A stretch of DNA of 64,000 nt, from NCBI RefSeq assembly GCF_014649995.1, contig NZ_BMUC01000010.1, positions 217,012-281,011 of the forward strand, given 5' to 3'. A program made the translations under genes and the position numbers. This document shows positions 33,594-42,210 of the stretch, one piece after another. Under the pieces are notes generated by a model. It was not told the origin of the DNA. It ran no database searches and saw only the letters and a program-made list of their open reading frames with translations. Every line of letters begins with the position of its first letter. Position 1 is the first letter of the stretch. The stretch comes from Streptomyces griseoflavus (GTDB lineage: Bacteria; Actinomycetota; Actinomycetes; Streptomycetales; Streptomycetaceae).

Positions 33594-34358
33594 TTGCCGG
33601 AATGGCTTGTTCTCACCCTCGCGATGCTCGCCGCCTGCGCCGTCGTGGTCGTCATCACCCTGCTGCGGCACCGCAGGGCGGCCGACGACGAGGACACCAG
33701 CGAGACCCCGGACGTCATCGAGTACATGACGATGTGGATCGGTGTGGTGTACGCCATCGTCCTGGGTCTCGCCATCGCCGGCGTCTGGGAGGGCCGCAGC
33801 GCCGCCCAGGAACACGTACGGGCGGAGGCGGTGGCCCTGCACGAGATCAGCGAGCGGGTACGGGTCTACCCCGTCGAGGTGCGCGACCGGATCCGGGACG
33901 ATGTCAACGCCTATGTCGGACACGTCGTCACCACGGAGTGGCGGTCCATGGCCGACGACAGCCGGGTCACCGAGCGCGGTGGCGAACTGCTCGACCGGGT
34001 CCGCCGGGACGTCACCGACTACGAGCCGCGGACGGACTTCGAGGCCCAGGCCTACCAGCCCCTGGTGGACCAGGTGGCCGCCGCCGACGAGGCGCGCAGC
34101 GCCCGGGCCGAGTCGACCGGGGAGACCATGCCGGGCGTGGTGTGGTTCGGCCTGGTCGCGGGGGCCGTCATCACGATCGGGATGATCTTCGCGCTGCAGA
34201 TCCGGCGCACCACGCGGGAGATGGTCCTCGCCGGGCTGTTCTCCGCACTGATCGCCTTCCTGCTCTTCCTCATCTGGGACTTCGACGCGCCGTACGGCAG
34301 GGGTCTGGCCACCTCGGCGGACCCGTTCCTGCGGCTCTTCCCTCACCTCGGGGGCTGA
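33594..34358 (+). CDS. DUF4239-family membrane protein
   Basis: 254 aa. TTG start at 33594 (LPEWLVLTLAMLAACAVVVVI) with GGAGG about 8 nt upstream. Membrane segments: residues 5-22, about 48-66 (MTMWIGVVYAIVLGLAIAGVW), about 183-200 and 210-230. A long soluble helical region lies between (about 67-180). DUF4239 proteins have bestrophin-like topology; their role is uncharacterised. It follows the proline-rich surface gene. Confidence 0.85.
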   Translation: MPEWLVLTLAMLAACAVVVVITLLRHRRAADDEDTSETPDVIEYMTMWIGVVYAIVLGLAIAGVWEGRSAAQEHVRAEAVALHEISERVRVYPVEVRDRIRDDVNAYVGHVVTTEWRSMADDSRVTERGGELLDRVRRDVTDYEPRTDFEAQAYQPLVDQVAAADEARSARAESTGETMPGVVWFGLVAGAVITIGMIFALQIRRTTREMVLAGLFSALIAFLLFLIWDFDAPYGRGLATSADPFLRLFPHLGG

Positions 34359-34383
34359 TCCCCCTCGCGGAAGGACGCGGCGA

Positions 34384-34411
34384 CGCCCCGGATCCTCCGG
34401 GATCCGGGGCG
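34384..34411. terminator. Bidirectional terminator between convergent genes
   Basis: 12-bp perfect stem CGCCCCGGATCC / GGATCCGGGGCG with a 4-nt TCCG loop, between the DUF4239 stop (34358) and the convergent secreted-protein stop (34457). Confidence 0.85.
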
Positions 34412-34456
34412 CGGCCTGTCGAACACGTACGCATCGGGACCGAGGGGGACAGCGGC

Positions 34457-34954
34457 TCAGATCCGCTTCTCGGCGCGGCGGCGCATCCAGAAGACACCGC
34501 TGCCGGCGACCGCGGCGGCCACCAGCGCACCGCCGATCGCCATGTCGGTGGGGGTGGCACCGCTGGTGCTGCTGCCGCCGATACCGCCGCGGACCCCGCC
34601 GATGACGGTGAAGGCGGCCGGGCGGGTCAGGCTCCTGCCGGAGCATTGGACCGTGATGTCGTAGGAACCGGCGCGGGCGTCGTCGTCGATGGTGGCGGTG
34701 CCCTTCGCGGTGCCGTTGGCGCCGTGGATGGGTGTCAGGTTGGTCCTGGGGAAGGCGTTGGAGGTCGCCGTGCCGCCGTTGGGGCAGCCGTCGACGGTGA
34801 TGGTCAGCTGGCCACCGCGGGCGATGACGCTGGGCAGGGCGACGATGTTGGACGGGTTGGGCACCCGGCCGGAGTCCGCGACGGCCGCCGGAGCGGCGAC
34901 CCCCAGGACGGCGGCCGCGACACCGGCGGCCGCCAGGGCACGTGAGTTGCGCAT
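34457..34954 (-). CDS. Small secreted protein with C-terminal anchor, possible sortase substrate
   Basis: 165 aa. Signal peptide MRNSRALAAAGVAAAVLGV...AVADS, an Ig-like beta domain with one Cys pair (VDGCPNGG and TVQCSGRS), and a C-terminal hydrophobic span followed by RRRAEKR. ATG 34954 follows GGAGG. The C-terminus has the shape of a cell-wall sorting signal, although no LPxTG or LAxTG is present. A class F sortase gene lies divergently about 335 bp away. Confidence 0.85.
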   Translation of the reverse strand: MRNSRALAAAGVAAAVLGVAAPAAVADSGRVPNPSNIVALPSVIARGGQLTITVDGCPNGGTATSNAFPRTNLTPIHGANGTAKGTATIDDDARAGSYDITVQCSGRSLTRPAAFTVIGGVRGGIGGSSTSGATPTDMAIGGALVAAAVAGSGVFWMRRRAEKRI

Positions 34955-35289
34955 GTGATCCTCCGCGGAAGGCGCCCCGGGGCCCGTCCCCGGTCCGATC
35001 GGCGAGAAAGCGCCTCCCGGAAAGACCCTCAGATGCGCTGCGCCGGGCCGCATTTCGGGAGTGGTCCGTACCGGTGAGGGCGACCCCTGGCGGAAAACCG
35101 CGCCGGAGGGTATCGCCGCAGGTCACGGACCGTCAGAAAATCTTCGTCGGGCCCCGCCCCGGATGGCGCACCGTGCCCGGTCCCGGCCACCCGTTCGCCA
35201 CCGCCCCGTCGCCGGTTGCGCGCGTGCCGCCTAGCGTTTTCGTCATGCGCGAGTGGTACGGCGACGGCCGTGTCGAGAGGGGAAGGCGA

Positions 35290-35958
35290 ATGTCTGCTTT
35301 CGAGCCGGACGAAGCCGAATGGGAGGTCCGGCGGAGAAGACGCGCCCCGTGGGGCGTGATAGCGCTGGTTCTGCTGACCGGCCTCGCGCTCATCCGGAAC
35401 GGTTCGGGGGAGTTCGACGTGGGGCCGCCCCAGCCGGCGGGCGCGGCCGCCGCCGACACCCGGGCTCCCGCCGGCATCACGGTGCCCGCGGTGGGGCCGC
35501 TGCCGTACGCGGTGCCGGACCGGGTCCGTATCCCGGCGATCCAGGTGGACGCGCCGGTCATGCCGGTGGGTCTGGACGTGGAGGGCTGGGTGGACGCGCC
35601 GCCGCCCGAGGACCCGAATCTGGCGGGCTGGTTCACCGGCGCGGTCTCGCCGGGCGAGAAGGGCACGGCGGTCGTCGTCGGCCACGTCGACAACGCGCAG
35701 GGCCCGGCGGTGTTCTACGGACTCGGGGCGCTGCAGAAGGGCAGCCGCGTCGAGATCGCGCGCAGGGACGGGAGGACCGCCGTGTTCGAGATCTACGGCG
35801 TCGAGGTCTTCGCGAAGAACGACTTCCCCGGCGACCGGGTCTACGCCTCCAAGGGCACGGCGGAGTTGCGGGTCATCACCTGTGGCGGCGGGTTCTCCCA
35901 GCAGGACGGCTACGACGGGAACGTCGTCGCCTTCGCCCGCCTGGCCGAGGTCCGCTGA
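35290..35958 (+). CDS. Class F sortase
   Basis: 222 aa. Transpeptidase-like cysteine enzyme at the membrane. N-terminal span APWGVIALVLLTGLALI, then sortase core IPAIQVDAPVMPVGLD, catalytic His in VVVGHVDNAQGPAVFYGLG and catalytic Cys in LRVITCGGGF, with the Arg likely further along. ATG 35290 has GAGAGGGGAAGG just upstream. An alternative start at ATG 35245 with a TAGCGT element 7 nt before it would give a leaderless mRNA and 15 more residues. Class F enzymes have no well-defined recognition motif. Confidence 0.9.
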   Translation: MSAFEPDEAEWEVRRRRRAPWGVIALVLLTGLALIRNGSGEFDVGPPQPAGAAAADTRAPAGITVPAVGPLPYAVPDRVRIPAIQVDAPVMPVGLDVEGWVDAPPPEDPNLAGWFTGAVSPGEKGTAVVVGHVDNAQGPAVFYGLGALQKGSRVEIARRDGRTAVFEIYGVEVFAKNDFPGDRVYASKGTAELRVITCGGGFSQQDGYDGNVVAFARLAEVR

Positions 35959-35963
35959 GCGGT

Positions 35964-35985
35964 CCCCCGTCCGGACGGGCGGGGG
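35964..35985. terminator. Terminator hairpin between sortase and deacetylase genes
   Basis: CCCCCGTCC (35964-35972) pairs with GGACGGG-C-GGGGG immediately after it, in the 30-bp gap between convergent stops. Small loop and one bulge. Confidence 0.5.
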
Positions 35986-35988
35986 CTC

Positions 35989-36831
35989 TCAGGCGTACTG
36001 CCGGCGGGGCACGCTGATGTGGTAGCCGGAGTCCAGCAGTTCCGGCAGATAGGTGCGCAGGGCCCGCACGCTCTGGGAGCGGTCGCCCCCGGCGTCGTGC
36101 GAGAGCACCACGACGCCGGGTGCGGCGCCCTGCTCCACCCGGTCGACGATGGTGGCGGTCCCCGGGGAGGTCCAGTCCAGGGTGTCGACCGTCCAGCCCA
36201 GGGGTTCCATGCCCAGTTCGGCGCCGAGCTGGAAGGCGGCGCGGTTCCAGGCGCCGTAGGGCGCGCGGAACCAGGCGGGGCGTTCGCCGTGGGCCTTCTC
36301 GATGATGTCGCAGGTGCGTTCCATCTCCGAGCGGATCCGGCGGCGGCTGAGGCGCGTGAGCAGCGGGTGGCTCCAGGTGTGGTTGCCGACCACGTGGCCC
36401 TCGTCCGCCATCCGGGCCAGGAGATCCCGGTTCTCGGCCGCCATCCCCCCGCACACGAAGAACATCGCCCGCACCTCGTAGCGGGCCAGGGTGTCGAGGA
36501 TGGGCGGGGTGTAGCGGGGGTCGGGTCCGTCGTCGAAGGTCAGCACCATGGTGCGGCCGCGCCCGGACATCCGCAGCAGCGGTTGCCTGCGCACCGGTGT
36601 GCTGCCGGCCGTGCTCGGCGGGCCGTAGCCGGCCAGGGGCCTCAGGCGGTATTCGGAGGGCTTGAGCGGACGGCGGGCGGCCTGGGCGCCGGCGGCGGGC
36701 GGCACCGGGGGCGGCGGCGCGGCCCGGTTCCCGGTGCCCTGCGCGAGTGCCGCGGCGACACCCGCCGCGCCCAGGGTGGCCGCACCGGTGAGCAACGCCC
36801 GGCGCCGGGTGAGCAACTGATCCTTCTGCAT
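35989..36831 (-). CDS. Polysaccharide deacetylase (CE4/NodB) family protein
   Basis: 280 aa. Secreted: an N-terminal RRRALLTGAATLGAAGVAAALA signal with a twin-arginine-like start, then a Pro/Ala linker, then the NodB domain (about 88-275). The motifs are complete: MVLTFDDGPDPRYTP (Asp-Asp metal/base), HTWSHPLL (His-x3-His metal ligands), RAPYGAWN and VVVLSHDAG. It should deacetylate cell-wall or extracellular glycans. Confidence 0.93.
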   Translation of the reverse strand: MQKDQLLTRRRALLTGAATLGAAGVAAALAQGTGNRAAPPPPVPPAAGAQAARRPLKPSEYRLRPLAGYGPPSTAGSTPVRRQPLLRMSGRGRTMVLTFDDGPDPRYTPPILDTLARYEVRAMFFVCGGMAAENRDLLARMADEGHVVGNHTWSHPLLTRLSRRRIRSEMERTCDIIEKAHGERPAWFRAPYGAWNRAAFQLGAELGMEPLGWTVDTLDWTSPGTATIVDRVEQGAAPGVVVLSHDAGGDRSQSVRALRTYLPELLDSGYHISVPRRQYA

Positions 36832-36976
36832 GACTCATCAGTCGCCCCGCGGAGGGCCGACGCACCTCGACAACACCGGTGCGGCGGCACGATTTCACCC
36901 GGTCGGCGCAGTTTTGGCGGGCGATTGCCGTGCGCACACGACGGACCGGGGCACGCGGTCCGATAGCCTCGCCCGG

Positions 36977-37438
36977 GTGACGGAACAGCAGGCCCCCCGG
37001 TTCGAACGGGGCACGGACGGCCCGAAGGTGATCGTGGCCGGCGTGGACGGCTCCGACTCCTCACTGCGGGCGGCGGCGTACGCCTCCGGTCTGGCCCGGC
37101 GTCAGGGCGCCCTGCTGGCCGTCGTGTACGTGCAGCGGGTGGTGGCGGCGGGAGTCGCCCTGGGCGCGCCGGTGGCGGACGCGACGGAGGAGATCGCCGA
37201 GGAGCTGGTGACGCAGATCCGGGAGGCGATGGAGCGGATCAAGGGACTCTCCGACATCCGCTGGGAGTTCCACACCTTTCGCGGAGACCCCTACAACGGC
37301 CTGGTGAAGGCGGCGGACGACCTGCGGGCGGACGCGGTGGTCGTGGGCGCGTCCCAGCAGGCCGGCCACCGGTTCGTCGGATCGGTCGCGGTGCGCCTGG
37401 TGAAGGCCGGACGCTGGCCGGTGACCGTGGTGCCGTAG
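36977..37438 (+). CDS. Universal stress protein (UspA) family
   Basis: 153 aa. Usp fold: VIVAGVDGSDSSLRAAAYASGLA at the N-terminus, and DAVVVGASQQAGHRFVGSVAVRLVKAGRWPVTVVP carrying a G-x2-G-x9-G-type nucleotide loop variant. GTG 36977 has TAGCCT 7 nt upstream, consistent with a leaderless mRNA. Stand-alone gene. Confidence 0.9.
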   Translation: MTEQQAPRFERGTDGPKVIVAGVDGSDSSLRAAAYASGLARRQGALLAVVYVQRVVAAGVALGAPVADATEEIAEELVTQIREAMERIKGLSDIRWEFHTFRGDPYNGLVKAADDLRADAVVVGASQQAGHRFVGSVAVRLVKAGRWPVTVVP

Positions 37439-37458
37439 GCGGTGGTGCCGGCGCCGCG

Positions 37459-38274
37459 TCAGAGGGTGCGCAGGAAACCGAGGACGGCGTCGTTGAAGAG
37501 CCGCGGCCGCTCCAGGTTGGGGTAGTGGCCGGTTCCCCCGATGGTCACCGACCGGCCGTCGGGGACCGCCGCGGCGAGCCGCTCGGCCGCGGCGTGCAGG
37601 TCGGCGGGTTCGAGGGCGCCGTTGAGGGTGAGCAGCGGGACGCCGATCTCCGGCAGCCGGTCCCAGGAGCCGGTCACCCGCACCAGCCAGTCCGTCTCGT
37701 CCGGCGTGTGCTTGGAGAGCGTGTGGAGGGCCATCTCGCGCAGCCGGCGCGGGACCTCCGGGTCGATGTCGTCGGGGCCGCGGTGCGGCCCGGGCACCAC
37801 ACGGAGGAAGGATCGGAGCCAGGCCTCCACGTCTCCGGCGGCCAGCGCCCGGGCGCTCTCGGCCTGGAGCTCCTGGTGCCAGGCGTCGGTGTACTGGAAG
37901 TCCCCGGTCACGGCACCACTGGTGACCACGGCGCGGACGAGTCCGGGGTGCTCCAGCACCGTGTCGGTGACGATCACCCCGCCCATCGAGAGGCCGACGA
38001 GGACGGCGGGCCCCGCGTCGAGGTGCCGCAGCAGCGCGGCCAGATCGTCGGCCCAGCGGAACGGCGCGGTCGCGTTGGCCGAGAATCCGTGGCCGCGCAC
38101 GTCCGGTGCGATCACCCGGTGGTGCGCGGCCAGGGCGGGGATCTGGTCCTGCCAGACCCGGTGGTCCACGTACCCGGAGTGGACCAGGACGACCGGATCA
38201 CCCGAACCGGTGTCGAGGTAGGCCAGATCGCCGTCGGCCGTGGGGAGGAAACGCAGATCCGAAGCAACAGTCAT
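37459..38274 (-). CDS. Alpha/beta hydrolase
   Basis: 271 aa. PVVLVHSGYVDHRVW oxyanion region, nucleophile elbow VLVGLSMGGVI, an acid in TLNGALEPADLH, and His in IGGTGHYPNLERP. Divergent from a MarR gene with two matching operators, one of which overlaps this gene's start codon. The substrate is unknown; a role in detoxification or a small lactone/ester is only inferred from the MarR partner. Confidence 0.9.
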   Translation of the reverse strand: MTVASDLRFLPTADGDLAYLDTGSGDPVVLVHSGYVDHRVWQDQIPALAAHHRVIAPDVRGHGFSANATAPFRWADDLAALLRHLDAGPAVLVGLSMGGVIVTDTVLEHPGLVRAVVTSGAVTGDFQYTDAWHQELQAESARALAAGDVEAWLRSFLRVVPGPHRGPDDIDPEVPRRLREMALHTLSKHTPDETDWLVRVTGSWDRLPEIGVPLLTLNGALEPADLHAAAERLAAAVPDGRSVTIGGTGHYPNLERPRLFNDAVLGFLRTL

Positions 38275-38321
38275 GACAACCAAGGTGTCATCTTGCGGCG
38301 AGTTTGACAACCTGGATGTCA
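38274..38321. promoter_or_regulatory. Twin MarR-type operators
   Basis: TGACAACCAAGGTGTCA (38274-38290) and TGACAACCTGGATGTCA (38305-38321) are 17-bp imperfect palindromes sharing TGACAACC...TGTCA, with centres 31 bp apart. The first overlaps the hydrolase start codon and the second lies 10 bp before the marR start. Confidence 0.75.
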
Positions 38322-38331
38322 TGATGGCGGA

Positions 38332-38805
38332 GTGACAGACATGGACGCACCCCTCCCCCCGGACGAACTCGGCCACCGCCTCACCGAGGTGTACGACCTG
38401 GTCGGCCCCCTCTACCGGCGCGCCCAGCGCAGCGTGGAGCAGGGTCTGGACACCGCGGAACTGTCGCTGGGCGTGCGCGCCGTGCTGACGCTGCTGCACC
38501 GCAACGGGCCCATGACGGTGCCGCAGATGGGCAGGGCGCAGGCGATCAGCCGGCAGTTCGTCCAGCGCATGGTGAACGACGCGACGGCACAGCACCTGGT
38601 GGAGAGCGTCCCCAACCCCGCTCACCGGCGCTCGCCACTGATCCGGCCGACACGACAGGGCACCGCGGCGATCACCGCCGTCCTGGAGCACGAGCACCGG
38701 CTGCTGCGGGAGACCGGCGGCGACCTGACGGAAGCGGACGTGACGGCCTGTCTGCGGGTGCTGGGCGAACTGCTGAAGGCACTGGAGCACGTCGACGCCG
38801 GCTGA
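38332..38805 (+). CDS. MarR-family transcriptional regulator
   Basis: 157 aa. Winged helix: LSLGVRAVLTLLHRNGPMTVPQMGRAQAISRQFVQRMVNDATAQHLVE and wing PNPAHRRSPLIRPTRQG. GTG 38332; ATG 38341 (MDAPL) also possible. Divergent from an alpha/beta hydrolase with twin operators, the common autorepressing arrangement. Confidence 0.9.
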   Translation: MTDMDAPLPPDELGHRLTEVYDLVGPLYRRAQRSVEQGLDTAELSLGVRAVLTLLHRNGPMTVPQMGRAQAISRQFVQRMVNDATAQHLVESVPNPAHRRSPLIRPTRQGTAAITAVLEHEHRLLRETGGDLTEADVTACLRVLGELLKALEHVDAG

Positions 38806-38812
38806 CGCGCGC

Positions 38813-39967
38813 TCACTCCCCCATCCGGAGGCCGTCCTGCGCGGCGCCCCGGCTCAGCACGACGTCCCTGATCCGGTCGCGCACCGAGCGCAGTTCGGCT
38901 CCGCGGGCGAGTGCCTGGTTGAGGTTGACGACCCGCCCGGCGTCCACGTCGAAGAACTGCGGGACGAACTCGGCGCGGGTCACCTGCCAGCGCCCGCCCT
39001 CGCGCGCGGGCGGGGCGAAGGTGAAGCGGCCCACGGTGGACTGGTTCCCGCGGGGGTCCAGGGCGCCGTCGTGGCCGGTCATCTCACCGGCGACCTGATC
39101 GCCCATGCCGTAGACCACCCAGGTGCCGTTGACCTTCTCGTACGCCTGCGGGACATGGGCGTGGGTGCCGAGGATCAGGTCGATGTCGGGGCGGCCGCCG
39201 GTGTTCGACGCGGTGAGCGAGCGGGCCAGTGCGGTCTGCCGCTCGTCGGGGGCGTCCTGCCATTCGGTGCCCCAGTGCACGGAGACGACGACGACATCGG
39301 CTCCGGCCCGGCGGGCGGCCCGCGCGTCCTCGACGATCCGCGCCTCGTCGACCAGGGCGACCGCCCAGGGCTGGCCGGGGGGCATCGGCAGGCCGTTGGT
39401 GTCGTAGGTGTAGGCGAGGTGGGCGACGCGTGCCCCGCCCGCGCGCAGCACGGTCACGGTGCGGGACTCCTGCTCGCTGCGCGCCGAACCGGCGTGCCGG
39501 ACGCCCGCCCGGTCGAGGGCGTCGAGCGTGCGGCGGATGCCGTCCGAGCCGTCGTCGAGGGTGTGGTTGGAGGCGGTGGAGCAGCCGTCGTACCCGGTGG
39601 TGGCGAGGGCGTGGGCGATCTCGGGCGGGGACTTGAAGAGGGGGTAGCCGGTGTAGTCGCCGTCGGCGCCGTAGACGGTCTCCATGTGGCACAGCGCCAC
39701 GTCCGCGGGGGCGACGACGGAGCGGATGCCGGCGAGCATCGGCCGGAAGTCGTATCCGGTGCCGCCGGCGTCGTAGCGGGCGCGCTCGATGATGGAGGTG
39801 TGGGGCAGCACATCGCCGGAGGCGACGAGCGTGAAGCCGGGGCGGCCCGAGGCGGACGGGGCCGGACGCCCCGGTTCCGGTGGCCGGTGGTCGCGGGCCT
39901 GGCAGGCGGCGCCCGCGGCGAGGACGGCGGTCAGGACGAGGGCCACCTGCCGACTGCGTGTGATCAT
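38813..39967 (-). CDS. CapA-family (PGA_cap) metallophosphatase-fold protein
   Basis: 384 aa. N-terminal signal ITRSRQVALVLTAVLAAGAAC, possibly a lipoprotein though the lipobox is imperfect. CapA/PgsA fold motifs: FTLVASGDVLPHTSI, VALCHMETVY, STASNHTLDDGSDGI, VVVSVHWGTEW and LILGTHAHVPQAYE. Family members take part in poly-gamma-glutamate export or are surface metallo-enzymes of unknown function. No pgsB/C genes adjoin, so a capsule role is not supported here. Confidence 0.88.
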   Translation of the reverse strand: MITRSRQVALVLTAVLAAGAACQARDHRPPEPGRPAPSASGRPGFTLVASGDVLPHTSIIERARYDAGGTGYDFRPMLAGIRSVVAPADVALCHMETVYGADGDYTGYPLFKSPPEIAHALATTGYDGCSTASNHTLDDGSDGIRRTLDALDRAGVRHAGSARSEQESRTVTVLRAGGARVAHLAYTYDTNGLPMPPGQPWAVALVDEARIVEDARAARRAGADVVVVSVHWGTEWQDAPDERQTALARSLTASNTGGRPDIDLILGTHAHVPQAYEKVNGTWVVYGMGDQVAGEMTGHDGALDPRGNQSTVGRFTFAPPAREGGRWQVTRAEFVPQFFDVDAGRVVNLNQALARGAELRSVRDRIRDVVLSRGAAQDGLRMGE

Positions 39968-40082
39968 CGCTTCACCCCGCTGTAGTCGTATTTGTGGATA
40001 AACAGGTAAGAAGCCACATCCCGTCGGTGGCCGCACCGACACGCCCTTTAGGCCGTCCGGCGTGCGCGAACGGCCACCCCCG

Positions 40083-40106
40083 ACCGTTCGTCGAACCGTT
40101 CGTCGA
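40083..40106. repeat. 12-bp perfect direct repeat upstream of the sigma-factor gene
   Basis: ACCGTTCGTCGA occurs twice with no gap (40083-40094 and 40095-40106), about 75 bp upstream of the sigma start. It may be a regulator site or a chance tandem duplication. Confidence 0.5.
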
Positions 40107-40179
40107 CGCGATCGACCGTCCGCCGCACGCCCCTGCGCACGCCCTGTCCCCGGGGAGCGCCGTGCGCTGGCATACGGCC

Positions 40180-40725
40180 ATGACGGCCGGAATCACACTC
40201 ACGAACGGGACGACCGCCGAGCACGAGCTCGCCGCACTGCAGCGCGAGCACGGCCGGCCTCTCTTCGCGCTGCTGCTCCGGCTCTGCGACGGAGACCGGC
40301 AGCGCGCGGAGGATCTGGTCCAGGAGACGCTGGTGCGCGCGTGGCAGCACCCCGAGGCCCTGCGCGCCGAGAACTTCGACTCCGTGCGGCCCTGGCTGCT
40401 GACGGTGGGACGGCGGCTCGCGATCGACGCGCGGCGGGCCCGGCAGGCCCGCCCGCCCGAGGTCGGGGACGCGGTGCTGGAGAACGCGCGGGTGATCTCC
40501 GACCACGCCGAGCGGGCCGCGGCGATGCTCGATGTCCGTGAGGCTGTGAAGACACTCACTCCGGAGCACCGTGAAGTCCTGGTGCTGGTGTACTTCGAGG
40601 GGGCGAGTGTGGCGGAAGCCGCGACGGCCCTCGGAATCCCGCCCGGTACCGTGAAGTCCCGCGCGTTCTACGCGTTGCGCGCCCTGCGCCGGGTGCTTCC
40701 CGGATACGCCTCCGACATGCGGTGA
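40180..40725 (+). CDS. ECF RNA polymerase sigma factor
   Basis: About 181 aa from ATG 40180 (MTAGITLTNGTTAEHEL). Region 2 (about 25-95): LFALLLRLCDGDRQRAEDLVQETLVRAWQHPEAL with VRPWLLTVGRRLAIDARRARQAR. Region 4 (about 125-180): LTPEHREVLVLVYFEGASVAEAATALGIPPGTVKSRAFYALRALR. Upstream in-frame codons are probably leader sequence. A zinc anti-sigma gene lies two genes downstream on the same strand, so it is likely held inactive until an envelope or redox signal. Confidence 0.92.
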   Translation: MTAGITLTNGTTAEHELAALQREHGRPLFALLLRLCDGDRQRAEDLVQETLVRAWQHPEALRAENFDSVRPWLLTVGRRLAIDARRARQARPPEVGDAVLENARVISDHAERAAAMLDVREAVKTLTPEHREVLVLVYFEGASVAEAATALGIPPGTVKSRAFYALRALRRVLPGYASDMR

Positions 40726-40861
40726 AACCGACCGCCGAGTCAAACCTCCGTAAAGCGCCTTGCCGACGACCCCGGTTGAGTAATCGGCTGTCCTCATCCG
40801 TGTTCCGGACCGGGGGCCCGGGTTCGGGCGACGCGCACGCACCGGAGGAAGGCAGGAAGGG

Positions 40862-41380
40862 ATGCTGCACAGAGGTCGAGAGAGCACGGACGGCACCGGC
40901 GACGGTGAACTCATCGTCCCCATGGCCTGGTTGTACGCCGAGTACATCGCCGACGAGCTGCTGCGCAGCGGTGATCTCATGCCGCCGACGTCGTTCGAGT
41001 TCCGGGCGGGCCGGGACGCGCTGGCACTGACCGTCTTCCTGTCCGACACCGAGGGCGAGCTGTCCGGCATCCGGGTGATCACCCAGCTGGAGACCTGGCT
41101 GTCGCTGACCGCGTACGACCAGCCCTGGCAGGAGTGGGTGCGGGGCCGGCTCGCCGAGCTGGCCGGGGACGCGGCCGCGGCCGGCCGGGAGGTGCCGGAT
41201 CCGGATCTGGAGCTGGCCCGGGAGGCGTGGCGCTGGCTGCGGGAGACGGAGCTGCTGGCACCGGATCTCAACGCGGTGCCGGGCGGCGCGGCGGGCGGCG
41301 AGGACGAGGGACCCAAGGTGTGGACGCCGGCCTGGCAGCTCGGGCTGCCGCTCGGCCACCTCGCCATCCACCTCTTCTAG
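40862..41380 (+). CDS. Conserved hypothetical protein between sigma and anti-sigma genes
   Basis: 172 aa, unrecognised. Acidic, no membrane span or signal. Visible features: VPMAWLYAEYIADELLRSGDLMPP, LTVFLSDTEGEL, and Trp-rich segments (TWLSLTAYDQPWQEWVRGRL and REAWRWLRETELL). A strong GGAGGAAGGCAGGAAGGG ribosome region precedes ATG 40862. Its place between an ECF sigma factor and an anti-sigma factor suggests a linked but unknown role. Confidence 0.75.
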   Translation: MLHRGRESTDGTGDGELIVPMAWLYAEYIADELLRSGDLMPPTSFEFRAGRDALALTVFLSDTEGELSGIRVITQLETWLSLTAYDQPWQEWVRGRLAELAGDAAAAGREVPDPDLELAREAWRWLRETELLAPDLNAVPGGAAGGEDEGPKVWTPAWQLGLPLGHLAIHLF

Positions 41381-41531
41381 GTTCCCCGGAAATCCGACCA
41401 ATCCGCGGGCCGGAGGGCTCCGAATCCTTTGGTCACGATTCGGCACGCGGCTTGAGTGATTCGGCCGACTGGTGCGTACCGGTGGGAGCAAGGAGTAACC
41501 CCACCCGCACCCAACGGCACGAGGATTCGGC

Positions 41532-42191
41532 ATGAGGTCCCTGGAGAGGCATCGCGACGTCGGCGCCTACGCGCTCGGCGTGCTGGACGAGGCGGAGGCG
41601 TTCCGCTTCGAGGACCACCTCATGGAGTGCCCGAGCTGCGCTGTCCAGGTGACCGAATTCGGGCCGGCCGCACGCCAGTTGATGCTGTACCGGAGCGCGA
41701 CTCCGCGCCCGGTGCACCCGCTGGCGAAGCCGGGCCCGAGGATGCTGGACCGGCTCGTGTCCGAGGTGGCGGCCCGCAACCGCGCGGGGCGCCGCCGGCT
41801 GCTGCTGGCGCTGGCCGCCTCGGTGGTGATCGCGGTGTCCGCGCCCGTCGCGGTGATGGCGCAGGGCGGGGGCGCCGGCGCCGGCCGCGCCGTGAGCATC
41901 GCGGCGACCGACGAGCGGTCCGGGGTGTGGGCGGAGGTGACCGCGGAGGACGAGGCCTGGGGCAGCCACGTGGAGCTGAGGGTGAAGGACGGCGCGGGCC
42001 CCCGCGTCTGCCACCTGGTCGTGATCGGCCGGGACGGCTCCGAGGAGACGGTGACCAGCTGGCGCGTGGACCGTCACGACGCGCGCCCCAACACGATGCG
42101 GAGCGGTTCGGCCATGCACCCCGACCAGATCGCCCGCTACGAGGTGCGCACCGAGCAGGGCGAGCACCTGGTGACACTGGATCCGCGGTGA
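41532..42191 (+). CDS. Zinc-binding membrane anti-sigma factor (ZAS/RskA-like)
   Basis: 219 aa. N-terminal anti-sigma domain with H-x3-C-x2-C (FEDHLMECPSC, about residues 31-38) and an upstream His (RHRDVGAYALGVLDEAEAFRF). One membrane span (about 91-112, LLLALAASVVIAVSAPVAV). The extracytoplasmic C-terminus is RskA-like (VSIAATDERSGVWAEVT ... VCHLVVIGRDGS). The probable target is the ECF sigma factor encoded about 1.3 kb upstream. Confidence 0.88.
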   Translation: MRSLERHRDVGAYALGVLDEAEAFRFEDHLMECPSCAVQVTEFGPAARQLMLYRSATPRPVHPLAKPGPRMLDRLVSEVAARNRAGRRRLLLALAASVVIAVSAPVAVMAQGGGAGAGRAVSIAATDERSGVWAEVTAEDEAWGSHVELRVKDGAGPRVCHLVVIGRDGSEETVTSWRVDRHDARPNTMRSGSAMHPDQIARYEVRTEQGEHLVTLDPR

Positions 42192-42210
42192 CGCCCCGGC
42201 CCCGTGACGC

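Noticed and set aside
38813-39967. Poly-gamma-glutamate capsule locus around the CapA-like gene
   Set aside because: No pgsB/pgsC or related genes nearby.
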